Numbered from the stretch's first letter, positions 1-7,680 are shown. The stretch: 8,748 nucleotides of DNA from an uncultured Mollicutes bacterium (GCA_900542595.1 UQOB01000047.1:1-8748), one strand, 5' to 3'. Program-made: numbers and translations. Notes: a model not told the origin generated them from the letters alone.

Positions 1-104
1 GCCACGGCGGTATTCTTGACCGGGTGGATAGTCACTTATTTGTTGCGCTCGGGGTGACGATACTTTCGATTTTCATCACTAACGGTTGGAATTTCTTCAT
101 TTGA
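1..104 (+). CDS. cdsA: Phosphatidate cytidylyltransferase, C-terminal end (partial)
   Basis: Only the last 33 codons are present; the gene is open at the left edge and read in the frame starting at base 3. The peptide starts at HGGILDRVDS, the end of the CDP-diglyceride synthetase signature (H-G-G-x-x-D-R-x-D), and then has one hydrophobic stretch (LFVALGVTILSIFI) before the TGA stop. The family makes CDP-diacylglycerol from phosphatidic acid and CTP at the cytoplasmic membrane. A C-terminus about 25 residues past the signature is normal, so this end looks intact. The stop is one base before the dxr start, and cdsA next to dxr is the usual Bacillota arrangement. Identification rests on the motif and the neighbour. 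Confidence 0.9.
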   Translation, partial: HGGILDRVDSHLFVALGVTILSIFITNGWNFFI

Positions 105-105
105 G

Positions 106-1254
106 ATGAAAAGAATATTGTTACTAGGAGCGACCGGCAGCATCGGAAGCCAAACCCTCGATATCATTGAAAAAGAAAAAGATAATTTCACTCTCGTTGG
201 AGCGGCTTTTAATCGCAATATTGAAAAATTTACCGGGGTTTTAAAGAGATTTCCAGATTTAGAATACATCGGGGTCTCGAATTTTGAAGCGGGAAAAGAA
301 CTTCAAAAACGTTACCCGGATAAGACTATTTTTATTGGAGAAACAGCTTTAAAAGAGTTGATTGATAACACTTCTTTTGATATGGCAGTAAACTCTTTGG
401 TCGGTTTCAGCGGCCTAGCCCCCTCCATCGAAATTCTTAAGAAAAATAAGATTCTCCTTTTAGCCAATAAAGAAAGCTTAGTCACCGGGGGAGAAATCAT
501 TGAGGACCTTTTAGTTAAGGGTCAGGGAAAGCTTTACCCGATCGATAGTGAACACGTGGCAATCAGCAAGTGTTTAATGAAAGCGGGTTCCCGGAAAGTT
601 AAGAAATTAGTTTTGACCGCTAGCGGAGGCGCTTTTAGAAATAAAACCCCGGAAGAGCTTAAACACGTCACCTTTGAGGATGCTTTAAAACATCCGACCT
701 GGAAGATGGGTTACAAAATTACCATCGATAGTGCGACCTTGATGAACAAAGCCTTCGAAGTGATGGAAGCCCATTATCTATTTAACTATCCCATCGATGA
801 TATCGACATCCTCCTTCATTACGAGAGCATGCTTCATAGCTATATCGTCTTAGAAGATGGAACCTTAATCGGTGAAGTCAATAAACCGGATATGCATGAA
901 CCCATCTTCTTCGCTCTTCATGAAGGAAATGTTCCTTTAGATGACATTAAAGAAGTAAAGAAACTCGAAGACTTCGGTCCTTATACTTATATCCCCTTTA
1001 ACAAGAAAGAGCATCCTCTCATTGATTTTGTTTTACAATATTTTAAGAAGGGCAACGTTTACCCGACTGTCATCAATGGGGCGAACGAGGAAGCTATCGA
1101 ACTTTTTAAAGAAGGAAAAATATCCTATCTAGAAATTGCTCAGGCTATCCGTTGCGCAGCTGAACACTTTGCCCCTATAATTAAGGTCGACCTTCCGTCC
1201 TTGACGGAAGAGGACAGGGCAAGTCGGCTCTTCGTCAGAAAACTTTACGCATAA
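106..1254 (+). CDS. dxr: 1-deoxy-D-xylulose 5-phosphate reductoisomerase
   Basis: This 382-residue protein has the usual family length. It catalyses the NADPH-dependent rearrangement and reduction of DXP to 2-C-methyl-D-erythritol 4-phosphate, the committed step of the cytoplasmic MEP isoprenoid pathway. Visible motifs are the nucleotide-binding GATGSIG (residues 8-14), LLANKESLVTGG, the metal-binding PIDSEH (D147, E149), LTASGGAFR, and HPTWKMGYKITIDSATLMNKAFE, whose E218 matches the third metal ligand of the E. coli enzyme and whose N214 and K215 match substrate contacts. No key residue is missing. The ATG lies 1 bp after the cdsA stop with no Shine-Dalgarno, and the protein begins directly with the first beta strand (MKRILLLGATG), so translation is probably coupled to cdsA. 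The product feeds undecaprenyl phosphate for the cell wall, which fits a lipid and envelope operon. Confidence 0.97.
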   Translation: MKRILLLGATGSIGSQTLDIIEKEKDNFTLVGAAFNRNIEKFTGVLKRFPDLEYIGVSNFEAGKELQKRYPDKTIFIGETALKELIDNTSFDMAVNSLVGFSGLAPSIEILKKNKILLLANKESLVTGGEIIEDLLVKGQGKLYPIDSEHVAISKCLMKAGSRKVKKLVLTASGGAFRNKTPEELKHVTFEDALKHPTWKMGYKITIDSATLMNKAFEVMEAHYLFNYPIDDIDILLHYESMLHSYIVLEDGTLIGEVNKPDMHEPIFFALHEGNVPLDDIKEVKKLEDFGPYTYIPFNKKEHPLIDFVLQYFKKGNVYPTVINGANEEAIELFKEGKISYLEIAQAIRCAAEHFAPIIKVDLPSLTEEDRASRLFVRKLYA

Positions 1255-1260
1255 CCATCC

Positions 1261-2610
1261 ATGAATACCTTTATTACCATCATTGTTTTAATTGTGATGC
1301 TTGGCATCTTAATTTTGACCCATGAATTGGGCCATCTTTTGATCGCGAAAGGTTTCAATGTTTATTGTTCGGAATATTCAATTGGCTTCGGCCCGAAAAT
1401 CTTCTCTTGGCGAAAGAAAAACGGGGAAACCCAATACTCCTTAAGAGCGATTCCTCTCGGCGGCTACGTCAGCATGTTCGGGGAAGAAGCGGACCTGGAA
1501 GAAGGAGAAAAGATTCCTTTAAATCGCTCTTTAGCGGGGATTAAAACCTGGAAAAGAATCTTAGTGTTTTTCGGTGGTATCGCGATTAATTTATTCACCG
1601 CGATACTTTTCTGCTTTATTTACGCTTTCTGTTTCCCGTCTTACTACACCTCACAAGCGGTTTATAACGGTTTTGATGTAAACGGGAATCCTCTCAATGA
1701 AACGAGCATCGCCTCTCCCTCTGTCAGCTATGGTCTTTGGGCTAATGGCACTCTCGGAAACGAAAACATCACTAAAGAAGATAACCGCATCTTTAGTCCT
1801 CTCATCGTCGTCGATGATAACCTCAATCAAAGAGGTTATTTAATCGATAGTAACGCCTTAATCGATGGGGAAAGCTATGTTGCGGTCTATGAAAGCAATA
1901 GCTATAACGATGTTGCTTTCTTACCTTCTATCCGGTTCTATACCCCGAAAGAAGCTTATTTCCCGACGCCTTTAGAACGTTCCTTAGGTATCGTCAATCA
2001 ACCGAATTACAACCTCGCTCCTTACACCTTTAAAGGGGAAGAAAAAGTCACTTTCTCTGTCCAATATTTAACGGGCTTAGAAAATACCGAAAATCGGCCT
2101 TTAGTGACACCGGAAAAGGAAGCGTTTAACCTCATCGCGAAAGCGGAAGGGGTGGCTCTTCAAGTCGAAAACTCTCCGATTAACATCAATATCGTCAGTG
2201 AGACCTATTGGCCGAGCGCGATGACGAGATTCAATAACGCCTGTAATTATTTCATGTATTTCTTTGAAATGATTGGGCTCGGGTTAGCCTCGTTATTCAC
2301 CTTTAATTTCTCAAAATTAGGCAGCGTGGTCGCGATGGGAGGAGTCTTGTCACAGAGTTCCGCGATGATTGGGTGGGGGAGAACCTTCTTCCTTTATGGC
2401 GGCTTTATTTCCCTTAACTTAGCAATTTTCAACTTGCTTCCAATACCCGGTCTCGATGGGTGGCAAATCTTAGTTACCACCGTCGAGCGGGTTTTCAAGA
2501 AGCAAATACCTGACAAAGTCAAAAGTATTATGTCCTTGGTCGGCATTGGCTTATTGCTTCTTTTAGGCATTGGGATTATTTTTAGAGATGTGATTAATCT
2601 CTTTATTTAA
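1261..2610 (+). CDS. rseP: RseP/RasP-type site-2 zinc intramembrane protease
   Basis: This 449-residue membrane protein belongs to the M50B family, which cuts anti-sigma factors and signal-peptide remnants inside the membrane. The zinc site is visible: HELGH at residues 21-25 in the first membrane segment and NLLPIPGLDGW at 391-401, giving ligands H21, H25 and D399. GFGPKIFSW and IPLGGYVSMFGE are also typical. Hydrophobic segments are near 3-20, 95-120, 330-350, 370-400 and 425-449. The middle (about 125-320) shows no recognisable PDZ motif, and the GPVGI motif usually found before the third membrane segment is replaced by LGSVVAMGGVL. The length is normal, so the PDZ region looks diverged or replaced rather than deleted. 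The start lies 6 bp after dxr and has no Shine-Dalgarno. The protease assignment is firm; the substrate is unknown. The symbol follows the family; B. subtilis calls it rasP. Confidence 0.93.
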   Translation: MNTFITIIVLIVMLGILILTHELGHLLIAKGFNVYCSEYSIGFGPKIFSWRKKNGETQYSLRAIPLGGYVSMFGEEADLEEGEKIPLNRSLAGIKTWKRILVFFGGIAINLFTAILFCFIYAFCFPSYYTSQAVYNGFDVNGNPLNETSIASPSVSYGLWANGTLGNENITKEDNRIFSPLIVVDDNLNQRGYLIDSNALIDGESYVAVYESNSYNDVAFLPSIRFYTPKEAYFPTPLERSLGIVNQPNYNLAPYTFKGEEKVTFSVQYLTGLENTENRPLVTPEKEAFNLIAKAEGVALQVENSPININIVSETYWPSAMTRFNNACNYFMYFFEMIGLGLASLFTFNFSKLGSVVAMGGVLSQSSAMIGWGRTFFLYGGFISLNLAIFNLLPIPGLDGWQILVTTVERVFKKQIPDKVKSIMSLVGIGLLLLLGIGIIFRDVINLFI

Positions 2611-2614
2611 AACT

Positions 2615-5600
2615 ATGCAAAAGAAGATGCAGGATTTCCTAACATATCTCGGGATCAATGACTTTGACCGCTTTGACCTCTCTTTTGATTATATTGGGAA
2701 AGATGCCTTAGATCCGACCATCTTTAATTTAAGTATCCGGAAAGAAACCCCCTGGAACACTCAACAATTATCGGAATTTAAATTAGGCTTAGAGAATATC
2801 AATTGGAAATATAATCTCCGCTTCGCGTATGAAAAAGAACCATCGTTAAACGATATTCAATCGCTTTTTGAAAGCTGGACCTTTGAAGAATATCGAACCA
2901 TTTGCCATGGGAAAATTAAGGTGACTAATCACCTTTTAACTATCGATGGGGATGATAATACTTCCCGTCTTTTCCCGAAATTTTTAGATTACTTAAAGTG
3001 GCTCTGTTACCCCTCTTATTTTGAAGAAGACACGATTGACATTCCCCTTCCCATGAAAGAAAAAGAAGTGGTCAGTATCGCGGAAAAGAAAACGGAAGCG
3101 GTCCATACGGTGGAAGTTAAAGAAGTAAAGAAAGAAGAAAGTTCTAATGAACTGACTGATATCGAAAAGAGCTTACTCGCCCAAGCGGAACAAGAAGCAG
3201 CCTTAGAGAGAGAAGAGCAACAAAAGAAACGTTTTAGAAGGAAAAAAGCCGGAGATTTCACCTCTCTTTTAACGATTAAAGAAGTCGAAAACTACCCGAC
3301 CGGCAGCGGAATCCAAGTCATCGGAAAAATCTTTAATTTTGAATCGAAGAACACTCGAAAGGGCCGTTTAATGGCCACCTTTGGCGTCGGGGACGAATAC
3401 TACGCGGTAAACGTGGTCCTCTTTGAAGGAAAAGAACTTCCCATCGAACTCTTAAACCAATTAAAGGATAACTTGAGAATCCGTTTAAAAGGAACCTTGG
3501 AGCTCGATTATAGCGGTGAAAAGCAAATCATGGGGCAAGGTTTAGAAATCCTGCCTGACGAAGAAATGCGTTCTGACCCGTACCCGGAAAAACGGGTGGA
3601 ACTTCATCTCCACACAAAGATGAGCCAGATGGACGGGGTCGGGGATATTCTCGATTACTGTAAACTTGCTAAAAACATGGGTATGAAGGCTTTAGCGGTC
3701 ACTGATCACGGGGTCATTCAAGATTTCCCCGAAGCGGAAGCTGCGAAAAAGAAAACCGGTATCAAGATTCTTTACGGCTGCGAATTCTATATGTTCGATA
3801 ACCCGGTCTATTGTTACCGACCCAATGATAAAAGTATCCGGGACAGTAAATACTGTGTCTTCGACTTTGAAACCACCGGTCTTTCTAGTAAATACGATCG
3901 ACCGACCGAATTCGCTGGTGTCATTTTCCAAAATGGGATGATCACGGATCGTTTAACTTTGTTTATCAATCCGGGACGACCGATTCCGGAAAAGATTGTT
4001 CAAAAGACGAGAATTACCAATGAGATGGTTAAGGACGCTCCAACCCCGAAAGAGGCGATTGGGACGATTCTTAAGTTTATTGGGGATGCTACGTTAGTCA
4101 GCCATAACGCCACCTTCGATGAAGGGTTCTTAAACTTGATGACCGAAGAAGCAGGGCTCCCGAAAGTCACTAACCCCATCATCGATACTTTAGCTTTATC
4201 GCACTATTTCTTCCCGGATGCAAAACGGCACACCTTGGAACATTTAAGCGTCAACTTAAAACTTCAAATCTACGATGCCGGAAGCGCTCACCGAGCGGAC
4301 TATGACTCGGAAGTTCTCTGCCAAGTCTGGGAGAAGATGATTAATCTCTTCACCCAAAAGAATCCCAAGATGACCTTAAGAGACTTAGAAGAACTAAAAG
4401 ACCATAGCCCTTTAATGTTTAAGCACTTAAAAGGTCATCACCTTATCGCTTTAGCTAAGAATCAACAAGGCTTAAAGGACTTATATCGTTTAATCAGCCA
4501 TAGCCACGTTAAATATCTTTCCGGTGGGTCCCAACCGAAAATCCCGCGGGATGAAATCATTAAATATCGGGAGAATCTTTTGATTGGTTCAGCTTGTTTT
4601 AATGGGGAAGTTTTTGAAGATGCCTCGCACCGGCGGGATGATATTATTCAAGAGACGATGAAGTTCTATGATTACATCGAAATTCAACCGCCGGAGAACT
4701 ATTCCTATCTCGTCAATATTGGTGATTTAAGTCAAGAAACCTTGTTGGATATTCTCCATAACATCGTCCGTTTAGCCGATTTAAATCATCAACCAGTGGT
4801 CGCGACCGGGGACTGCCATTACGTTAATCCCGAAGATAAAATCGCCAGAGACATCTATATCTTCAGTAAAGGCATTGGTGGTTTAATTCACCCTTTAAAA
4901 CGGAGGCCGAAAGACGTTCCTCCCTTTGATAACCCTGATCAACATTTTAGATCGACCCAAGAGATGATGGATATTTTCACCCCCTTATTTGGTGAAGATA
5001 AAGCGAAAGAAATTGTTATTTCGAACACTAACATGATCGCGGATCAAATCTCGGATGTGCAGATTTTAAAGAACAAGTTGTACGCTCCGACGCCGAACTT
5101 ACCGGGAAGCGATGAAAAGCTCAGAACCCTTTGCTATAAGAATCTCCACAAGATGTACGGGGAGAATCCTGATCATTTAATTGTGGAGAGACTAGAAAAA
5201 GAGCTTAATGGTATCATCAGTAACGGCTATTCCGTCACCTATTACATCGCGTATTTAATCGTCAAGAAAGCCCATGAAGATGGTTACATCGTCGGGAGCC
5301 GGGGAAGCGTTGGGAGCAGCTTGACCGCTCTTATGGCGGAAGTCAGTGAAGTTAATCCTTTACCCCCTCATTACCTCTGTCCGAAGTGCCATCATTTAGA
5401 ATGGAATACGGATGATTCCATCCGTTCCGGTTTCGATTTACCAGAAAAAAGATGCCCGATTTGCGGAGAAATCATGATTCGTGATGGGCAAGACATCCCC
5501 TTTGAAACCTTCCTTGGTTTTAACGCGGAGAAGGTTCCAGATATTGACCTTAACTTCCCGAAAGACTATCAAAGTAAGGCGCACGCGTGCGCTCGGGTGT

Positions 5601-7036
5601 TACTTTCTACCCCGGAAGAAAACGAAAAGATTAAGAAGGGGGAACCCTTAGAAAGTCCTCATGTTATTAGGGCCGGTACGATCGGGACCACTGAAACTAA
5701 AAATGCTATTGGTTACGTTCGGCATTATTACGAAGAAATCAATGAAGATTGGTCAAAAGTTAGCCGGGCTTATATTTCCTATTTAGCCAGTAAATGTGTC
5801 GGAGTAAAAAGAACCACCGGGCAACACCCGGGCGGTATTGTCGTCATTCCTAGCGACATGGATATCTTTGACTTTACCCCATATCAACACCCGGCCGATG
5901 ACCCGGATGCCGACTGGCTTACCACGCACTTTGGTTTCGATACGATGCACGACTCAGTTTTGAAGTTGGACCTATTAGGGCATAAAGACCCGATGGCCCT
6001 CCGGAATATGAGTTTATTGACCGGCGTTGATTTAAAAGATATCCCGATGAATGACCCGAAAGTTATTTCCTTATTTAATTCTTATAAGGCTTTGAATTTA
6101 AACAGCAATCCCTTGGGCTTTAAGACTGGCGCTATCGCGTTACCGGAATTCGGGACCGATTTCGTGCAAAGAATCCTCGAAGAAACGAAACCTAATAGTT
6201 TCAATGAACTTCTCGTTATTTCTGGCCTTAGCCACGGGACGGAAGTCTGGGCGAATAACGCTCAAGACTTAATTGAGAACGCGACCTGTTCATTAAAAGA
6301 CGTCATCGGGTGTCGGGACGACATCATGAATTATTTAATCAGAATGGGGCTTCCTAATAAGCACGCTTTCACCATCATGGAAAGCGTCCGGCATGGTAAA
6401 GGCTTGAAGGAAGAAGATGAAAAAGCGATGCGAGAACATAATGTCCCCGAATGGTACATCAATTCCTGTAACCACATTCGTTATCTGTTCCCCAGAAGCC
6501 ACGCGACCGCTTACGTCATGGGGGCGGTGAGAGGCGCTTACTTTAAGCTTTATTACCCCTTAGAATTCTATGCCACCTATTTCACGGTCCGCTGCGCGAA
6601 GTTTGATCTTTTACCGATGGTCAAAGGATTGGATGCGATTGTGGCTAGAATTAGGGAATTAGAGAAGAAGCGGGATGAGAAGAGAGACTTTAAAGATACC
6701 GATGACGATGTTTTACGGTCGTTAATCGTGGCCTGTGAACTCGCGGACCGGGGGTACAAGATTGAAAATATATCTCTTGAACGTTCGTCCGCTAGCGAAT
6801 GGTTAGTCGATAAAGAAAACAATGCGATTATTCCTCCCTTCAGCGTCCTCGATGGCTTAGGTGAAGCGGCTGCTCAAACGGTCGTTGATGCGAGAAAAGA
6901 TGGGCCTTTCCTTTCGAAAGAAGACCTCTATGAACGGACAAAACTTTCGGAAAAAGACATCAAGAGTTTGACTGATATTGGGGCGCTCGAGGGTTTAGGT
7001 GCTACAAATCAAATGTCGCTCTTTGATTTTTTCTGA
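2615..7036 (+). CDS. polC: DNA polymerase III subunit alpha, PolC (Gram-positive) type
   Basis: This 1473-residue protein is slightly longer than B. subtilis PolC (1437) and is the replicative polymerase with built-in proofreading. Order of parts: N-terminal domain; charged, Lys/Glu-rich linker (about 150-215); OB fold (about 220-315); first half of PHP with HLHTK at 331-335; DnaQ-like exonuclease with DFETTG (D417, E419), HNATFD (D502) and HRADYD (H559, D564); second half of PHP; polymerase with GSRGSVGSS, a zinc knuckle CPKC/CPIC (C922, C925, C947, C950), PDIDLNF (D976, D978) and LKLDLLGH (D1119); then a C-terminal HhH-like part. It ends in QMSLFDFF, which fits the sliding-clamp binding motif seen at PolC C-termini. 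All catalytic residues are present. The start is 4 bp after rseP without a Shine-Dalgarno; ATG at 2627 is an alternative. The usual FSGEYQ after the catalytic aspartates reads FPKDYQ here. Confidence 0.98.
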   Translation: MQKKMQDFLTYLGINDFDRFDLSFDYIGKDALDPTIFNLSIRKETPWNTQQLSEFKLGLENINWKYNLRFAYEKEPSLNDIQSLFESWTFEEYRTICHGKIKVTNHLLTIDGDDNTSRLFPKFLDYLKWLCYPSYFEEDTIDIPLPMKEKEVVSIAEKKTEAVHTVEVKEVKKEESSNELTDIEKSLLAQAEQEAALEREEQQKKRFRRKKAGDFTSLLTIKEVENYPTGSGIQVIGKIFNFESKNTRKGRLMATFGVGDEYYAVNVVLFEGKELPIELLNQLKDNLRIRLKGTLELDYSGEKQIMGQGLEILPDEEMRSDPYPEKRVELHLHTKMSQMDGVGDILDYCKLAKNMGMKALAVTDHGVIQDFPEAEAAKKKTGIKILYGCEFYMFDNPVYCYRPNDKSIRDSKYCVFDFETTGLSSKYDRPTEFAGVIFQNGMITDRLTLFINPGRPIPEKIVQKTRITNEMVKDAPTPKEAIGTILKFIGDATLVSHNATFDEGFLNLMTEEAGLPKVTNPIIDTLALSHYFFPDAKRHTLEHLSVNLKLQIYDAGSAHRADYDSEVLCQVWEKMINLFTQKNPKMTLRDLEELKDHSPLMFKHLKGHHLIALAKNQQGLKDLYRLISHSHVKYLSGGSQPKIPRDEIIKYRENLLIGSACFNGEVFEDASHRRDDIIQETMKFYDYIEIQPPENYSYLVNIGDLSQETLLDILHNIVRLADLNHQPVVATGDCHYVNPEDKIARDIYIFSKGIGGLIHPLKRRPKDVPPFDNPDQHFRSTQEMMDIFTPLFGEDKAKEIVISNTNMIADQISDVQILKNKLYAPTPNLPGSDEKLRTLCYKNLHKMYGENPDHLIVERLEKELNGIISNGYSVTYYIAYLIVKKAHEDGYIVGSRGSVGSSLTALMAEVSEVNPLPPHYLCPKCHHLEWNTDDSIRSGFDLPEKRCPICGEIMIRDGQDIPFETFLGFNAEKVPDIDLNFPKDYQSKAHACARVLLSTPEENEKIKKGEPLESPHVIRAGTIGTTETKNAIGYVRHYYEEINEDWSKVSRAYISYLASKCVGVKRTTGQHPGGIVVIPSDMDIFDFTPYQHPADDPDADWLTTHFGFDTMHDSVLKLDLLGHKDPMALRNMSLLTGVDLKDIPMNDPKVISLFNSYKALNLNSNPLGFKTGAIALPEFGTDFVQRILEETKPNSFNELLVISGLSHGTEVWANNAQDLIENATCSLKDVIGCRDDIMNYLIRMGLPNKHAFTIMESVRHGKGLKEEDEKAMREHNVPEWYINSCNHIRYLFPRSHATAYVMGAVRGAYFKLYYPLEFYATYFTVRCAKFDLLPMVKGLDAIVARIRELEKKRDEKRDFKDTDDDVLRSLIVACELADRGYKIENISLERSSASEWLVDKENNAIIPPFSVLDGLGEAAAQTVVDARKDGPFLSKEDLYERTKLSEKDIKSLTDIGALEGLGATNQMSLFDFF

Positions 7037-7050
7037 GAAAGTGCTATATT
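7023..7050 (+). promoter_or_regulatory. Possible promoter for tRNA-Pro, inside the polC 3' end
   Basis: TATATT at 7045-7050 with TG at 7042-7043 makes an extended -10 element. TTGATT at 7023-7028 is a four-of-six -35, with a 16-bp spacer. A start near 7057 would leave a leader of about 15 nt before the tRNA. The elements overlap the last codons and stop of polC, so the tRNA could be made from its own promoter as well as by read-through from polC. Seen by eye only. Confidence 0.45.
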
Positions 7051-7072
7051 TATCGGGCGCTTGAAAAACGCA

Positions 7073-7149
7073 CGGGACGTAGCACAGCTTGGTAGTGCGC
7101 TTGGTTCGGGACCAAGAGGTCGCGGGTTCGAATCCCGCCGTTCCGACCA
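7073..7149 (+). tRNA. tRNA-Pro (anticodon CGG)
   Basis: The full cloverleaf can be drawn by hand. The acceptor stem CGGGACG pairs with CGTTCCG, with one G-T wobble. The D arm has stem GCAC/GTGC, the anticodon stem CTTGG/CCAAG encloses loop TTCGGGA, and the T arm is GCGGG-TTCGAAT-CCCGC. Discriminator A is followed by an encoded CCA at 7147-7149. The anticodon is CGG at 7107-7109, which reads CCG. C1-G72 with A73 is the bacterial tRNA-Pro identity pattern. It follows polC by 36 bp and precedes a terminator. Confidence 0.97.
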
Positions 7150-7161
7150 TTTTTAAAAAAC

Positions 7162-7196
7162 ACCTATATTGCCTAGCCATTATAGGTTATTTTTTT
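7162..7196 (+). terminator. Intrinsic terminator after tRNA-Pro, probably bidirectional
   Basis: A perfect 7-bp stem, ACCTATA (7162-7168) with TATAGGT (7181-7187), encloses a 12-nt loop and is followed by a run of seven T at 7190-7196. A run of six A at 7155-7160 lies just upstream, so the reverse strand also reads as hairpin plus T-run. It ends the polC/tRNA transcription unit. Confidence 0.75.
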
Positions 7197-7286
7197 ATCA
7201 AAAATTACCAATTCGTGCTCACTATGTCGCATCCTGAATTTTTAGAGTCCTATCGTGACCGTCGAAAATAGTCAAAAATACCACAA

Positions 7287-7341
7287 AAAGTTCGAACCAC
7301 CGCAATACGCATACCGCAATAGCACTTCGGGTTCGAATTTT
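7287..7341. repeat. 12-bp inverted repeat enclosing a 14-bp-period direct repeat
   Basis: AAAGTTCGAACC (7287-7298) pairs with GGTTCGAATTTT (7330-7341), with one G-T position. The 31-nt loop contains ACCGCAATA twice, at 7299-7307 and 7313-7321. The right arm shares CGGGTTCGAAT (7328-7338) with the T arm of the tRNA-Pro (7123-7133). The region does not fold as a tRNA. Function unknown. Confidence 0.6.
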
Positions 7342-7429
7342 CGCAAATTATAAATATGGATATAAAAGGAAAAAGATTTGTCATATTGATCTAACCACCG
7401 CGGAATCACAATTTCTGAAAAAATCTTTG

Positions 7430-7442
7430 TTTTAGTCGAAAA
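7430..7442 (+). repeat. 13-bp direct repeat, left copy
   Basis: TTTTAGTCGAAAA occurs here and again at 8599-8611, on the same strand, one copy on each side of the XRE-family gene. A shorter piece, GTCGAAAA, is also at 7261-7268. The copies could be remains of element ends or a binding site; chance is possible in AT-rich DNA. Confidence 0.55.
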
Positions 7443-7456
7443 TTGAATATTCAATT
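7441..7456. repeat. 16-bp perfect palindrome
   Basis: AATTGAATATTCAATT equals its own reverse complement. It overlaps the end of the left 13-bp direct repeat by 2 bases and lies about 240 bp before the XRE-family gene. It could be an operator for a dimeric regulator or simply an AT-rich coincidence. There is no T-run after it, so it is not a terminator. Confidence 0.5.
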
Positions 7457-7654
7457 CAGCCATCGAAGCTAAATTCAAGGCTAAAGAGGATAGATGGGAC
7501 TGTAGATACGATTATCGCTTATGCAACGCTTACCAGATATAAGCTAGATTATGAAAGTGTTGTGAAATAACAAGAAAATATCGAGGTTTTGTGATAAAAA
7601 TAATAAGAGTTAAAGCAAAAGATACAAAGAAACCACCGGTTGCGTGATTTTACA

Positions 7655-7660
7655 TATGAT
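7655..7660 (+). promoter_or_regulatory. Possible -10 element for the XRE-family gene
   Basis: TATGAT matches the -10 consensus in five of six positions and would place the transcript start near 7667, just ahead of the Shine-Dalgarno at 7681. No good -35 is visible at the right spacing. Half-sites TTACA (7650-7654) and TGTAA (7678-7682) bracket it in inverted orientation and could be an operator. Weak call. Confidence 0.25.
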
Positions 7661-7680
7661 TGCATCTAATATTGAATTGT

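Larger units (their letters stand above)
7197..7680. other. AT-rich gap without a convincing gene, with several short repeats
   Basis: About 480 bp separate the tRNA terminator from the next gene. No reading frame here has a plausible start with a ribosome binding site. The longest plus-strand stretch of interest (7436-7570, 44 codons after a TAG, ending TAA) has no ATG; it could be the decayed tail of a gene or chance. The gap holds a 12-bp inverted repeat around a 14-bp-period repeat (7287-7341), one copy of a 13-bp direct repeat (7430-7442), a 16-bp palindrome (7441-7456), and AACCACCG three times (7295, 7393, 7631). Confidence 0.6.

Noticed and set aside
3016..4182. Minus-strand frames inside polC
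   Set aside because: They lie opposite well-conserved PolC coding sequence and have no independent support; the same holds for the minus-strand frames inside dxr and at 6577-6822.
6995..7180. Minus-strand 61-codon frame across the tRNA
   Set aside because: Its GTAGFEPATSWSRTKR stretch is the well-known false peptide produced by translating the antisense of a tRNA gene.
7089..7271. Plus-strand 60-codon frame starting in the tRNA
   Set aside because: EVAGSNPAVPT is the sense-strand tRNA artefact, and the frame runs through the terminator hairpin.
7261..7340. CRISPR-like array
   Set aside because: Only two 9-bp units 14 bp apart; no repeat-spacer periodicity of CRISPR size and no cas genes.
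7287..7341. A second tRNA or tRNA fragment
   Set aside because: TTCGAA flanks resemble a T arm, but no acceptor, anticodon or T stem can be formed.
7272..7478. Minus-strand 68-codon frame
   Set aside because: It has no ribosome binding site, and it spans the palindrome, the direct repeat and the inverted repeat. No recognisable protein pattern.
7436..7570. 44-codon plus-strand open stretch, possible gene remnant
   Set aside because: No start codon with a binding site, no recognised family, and the length is reachable by chance.
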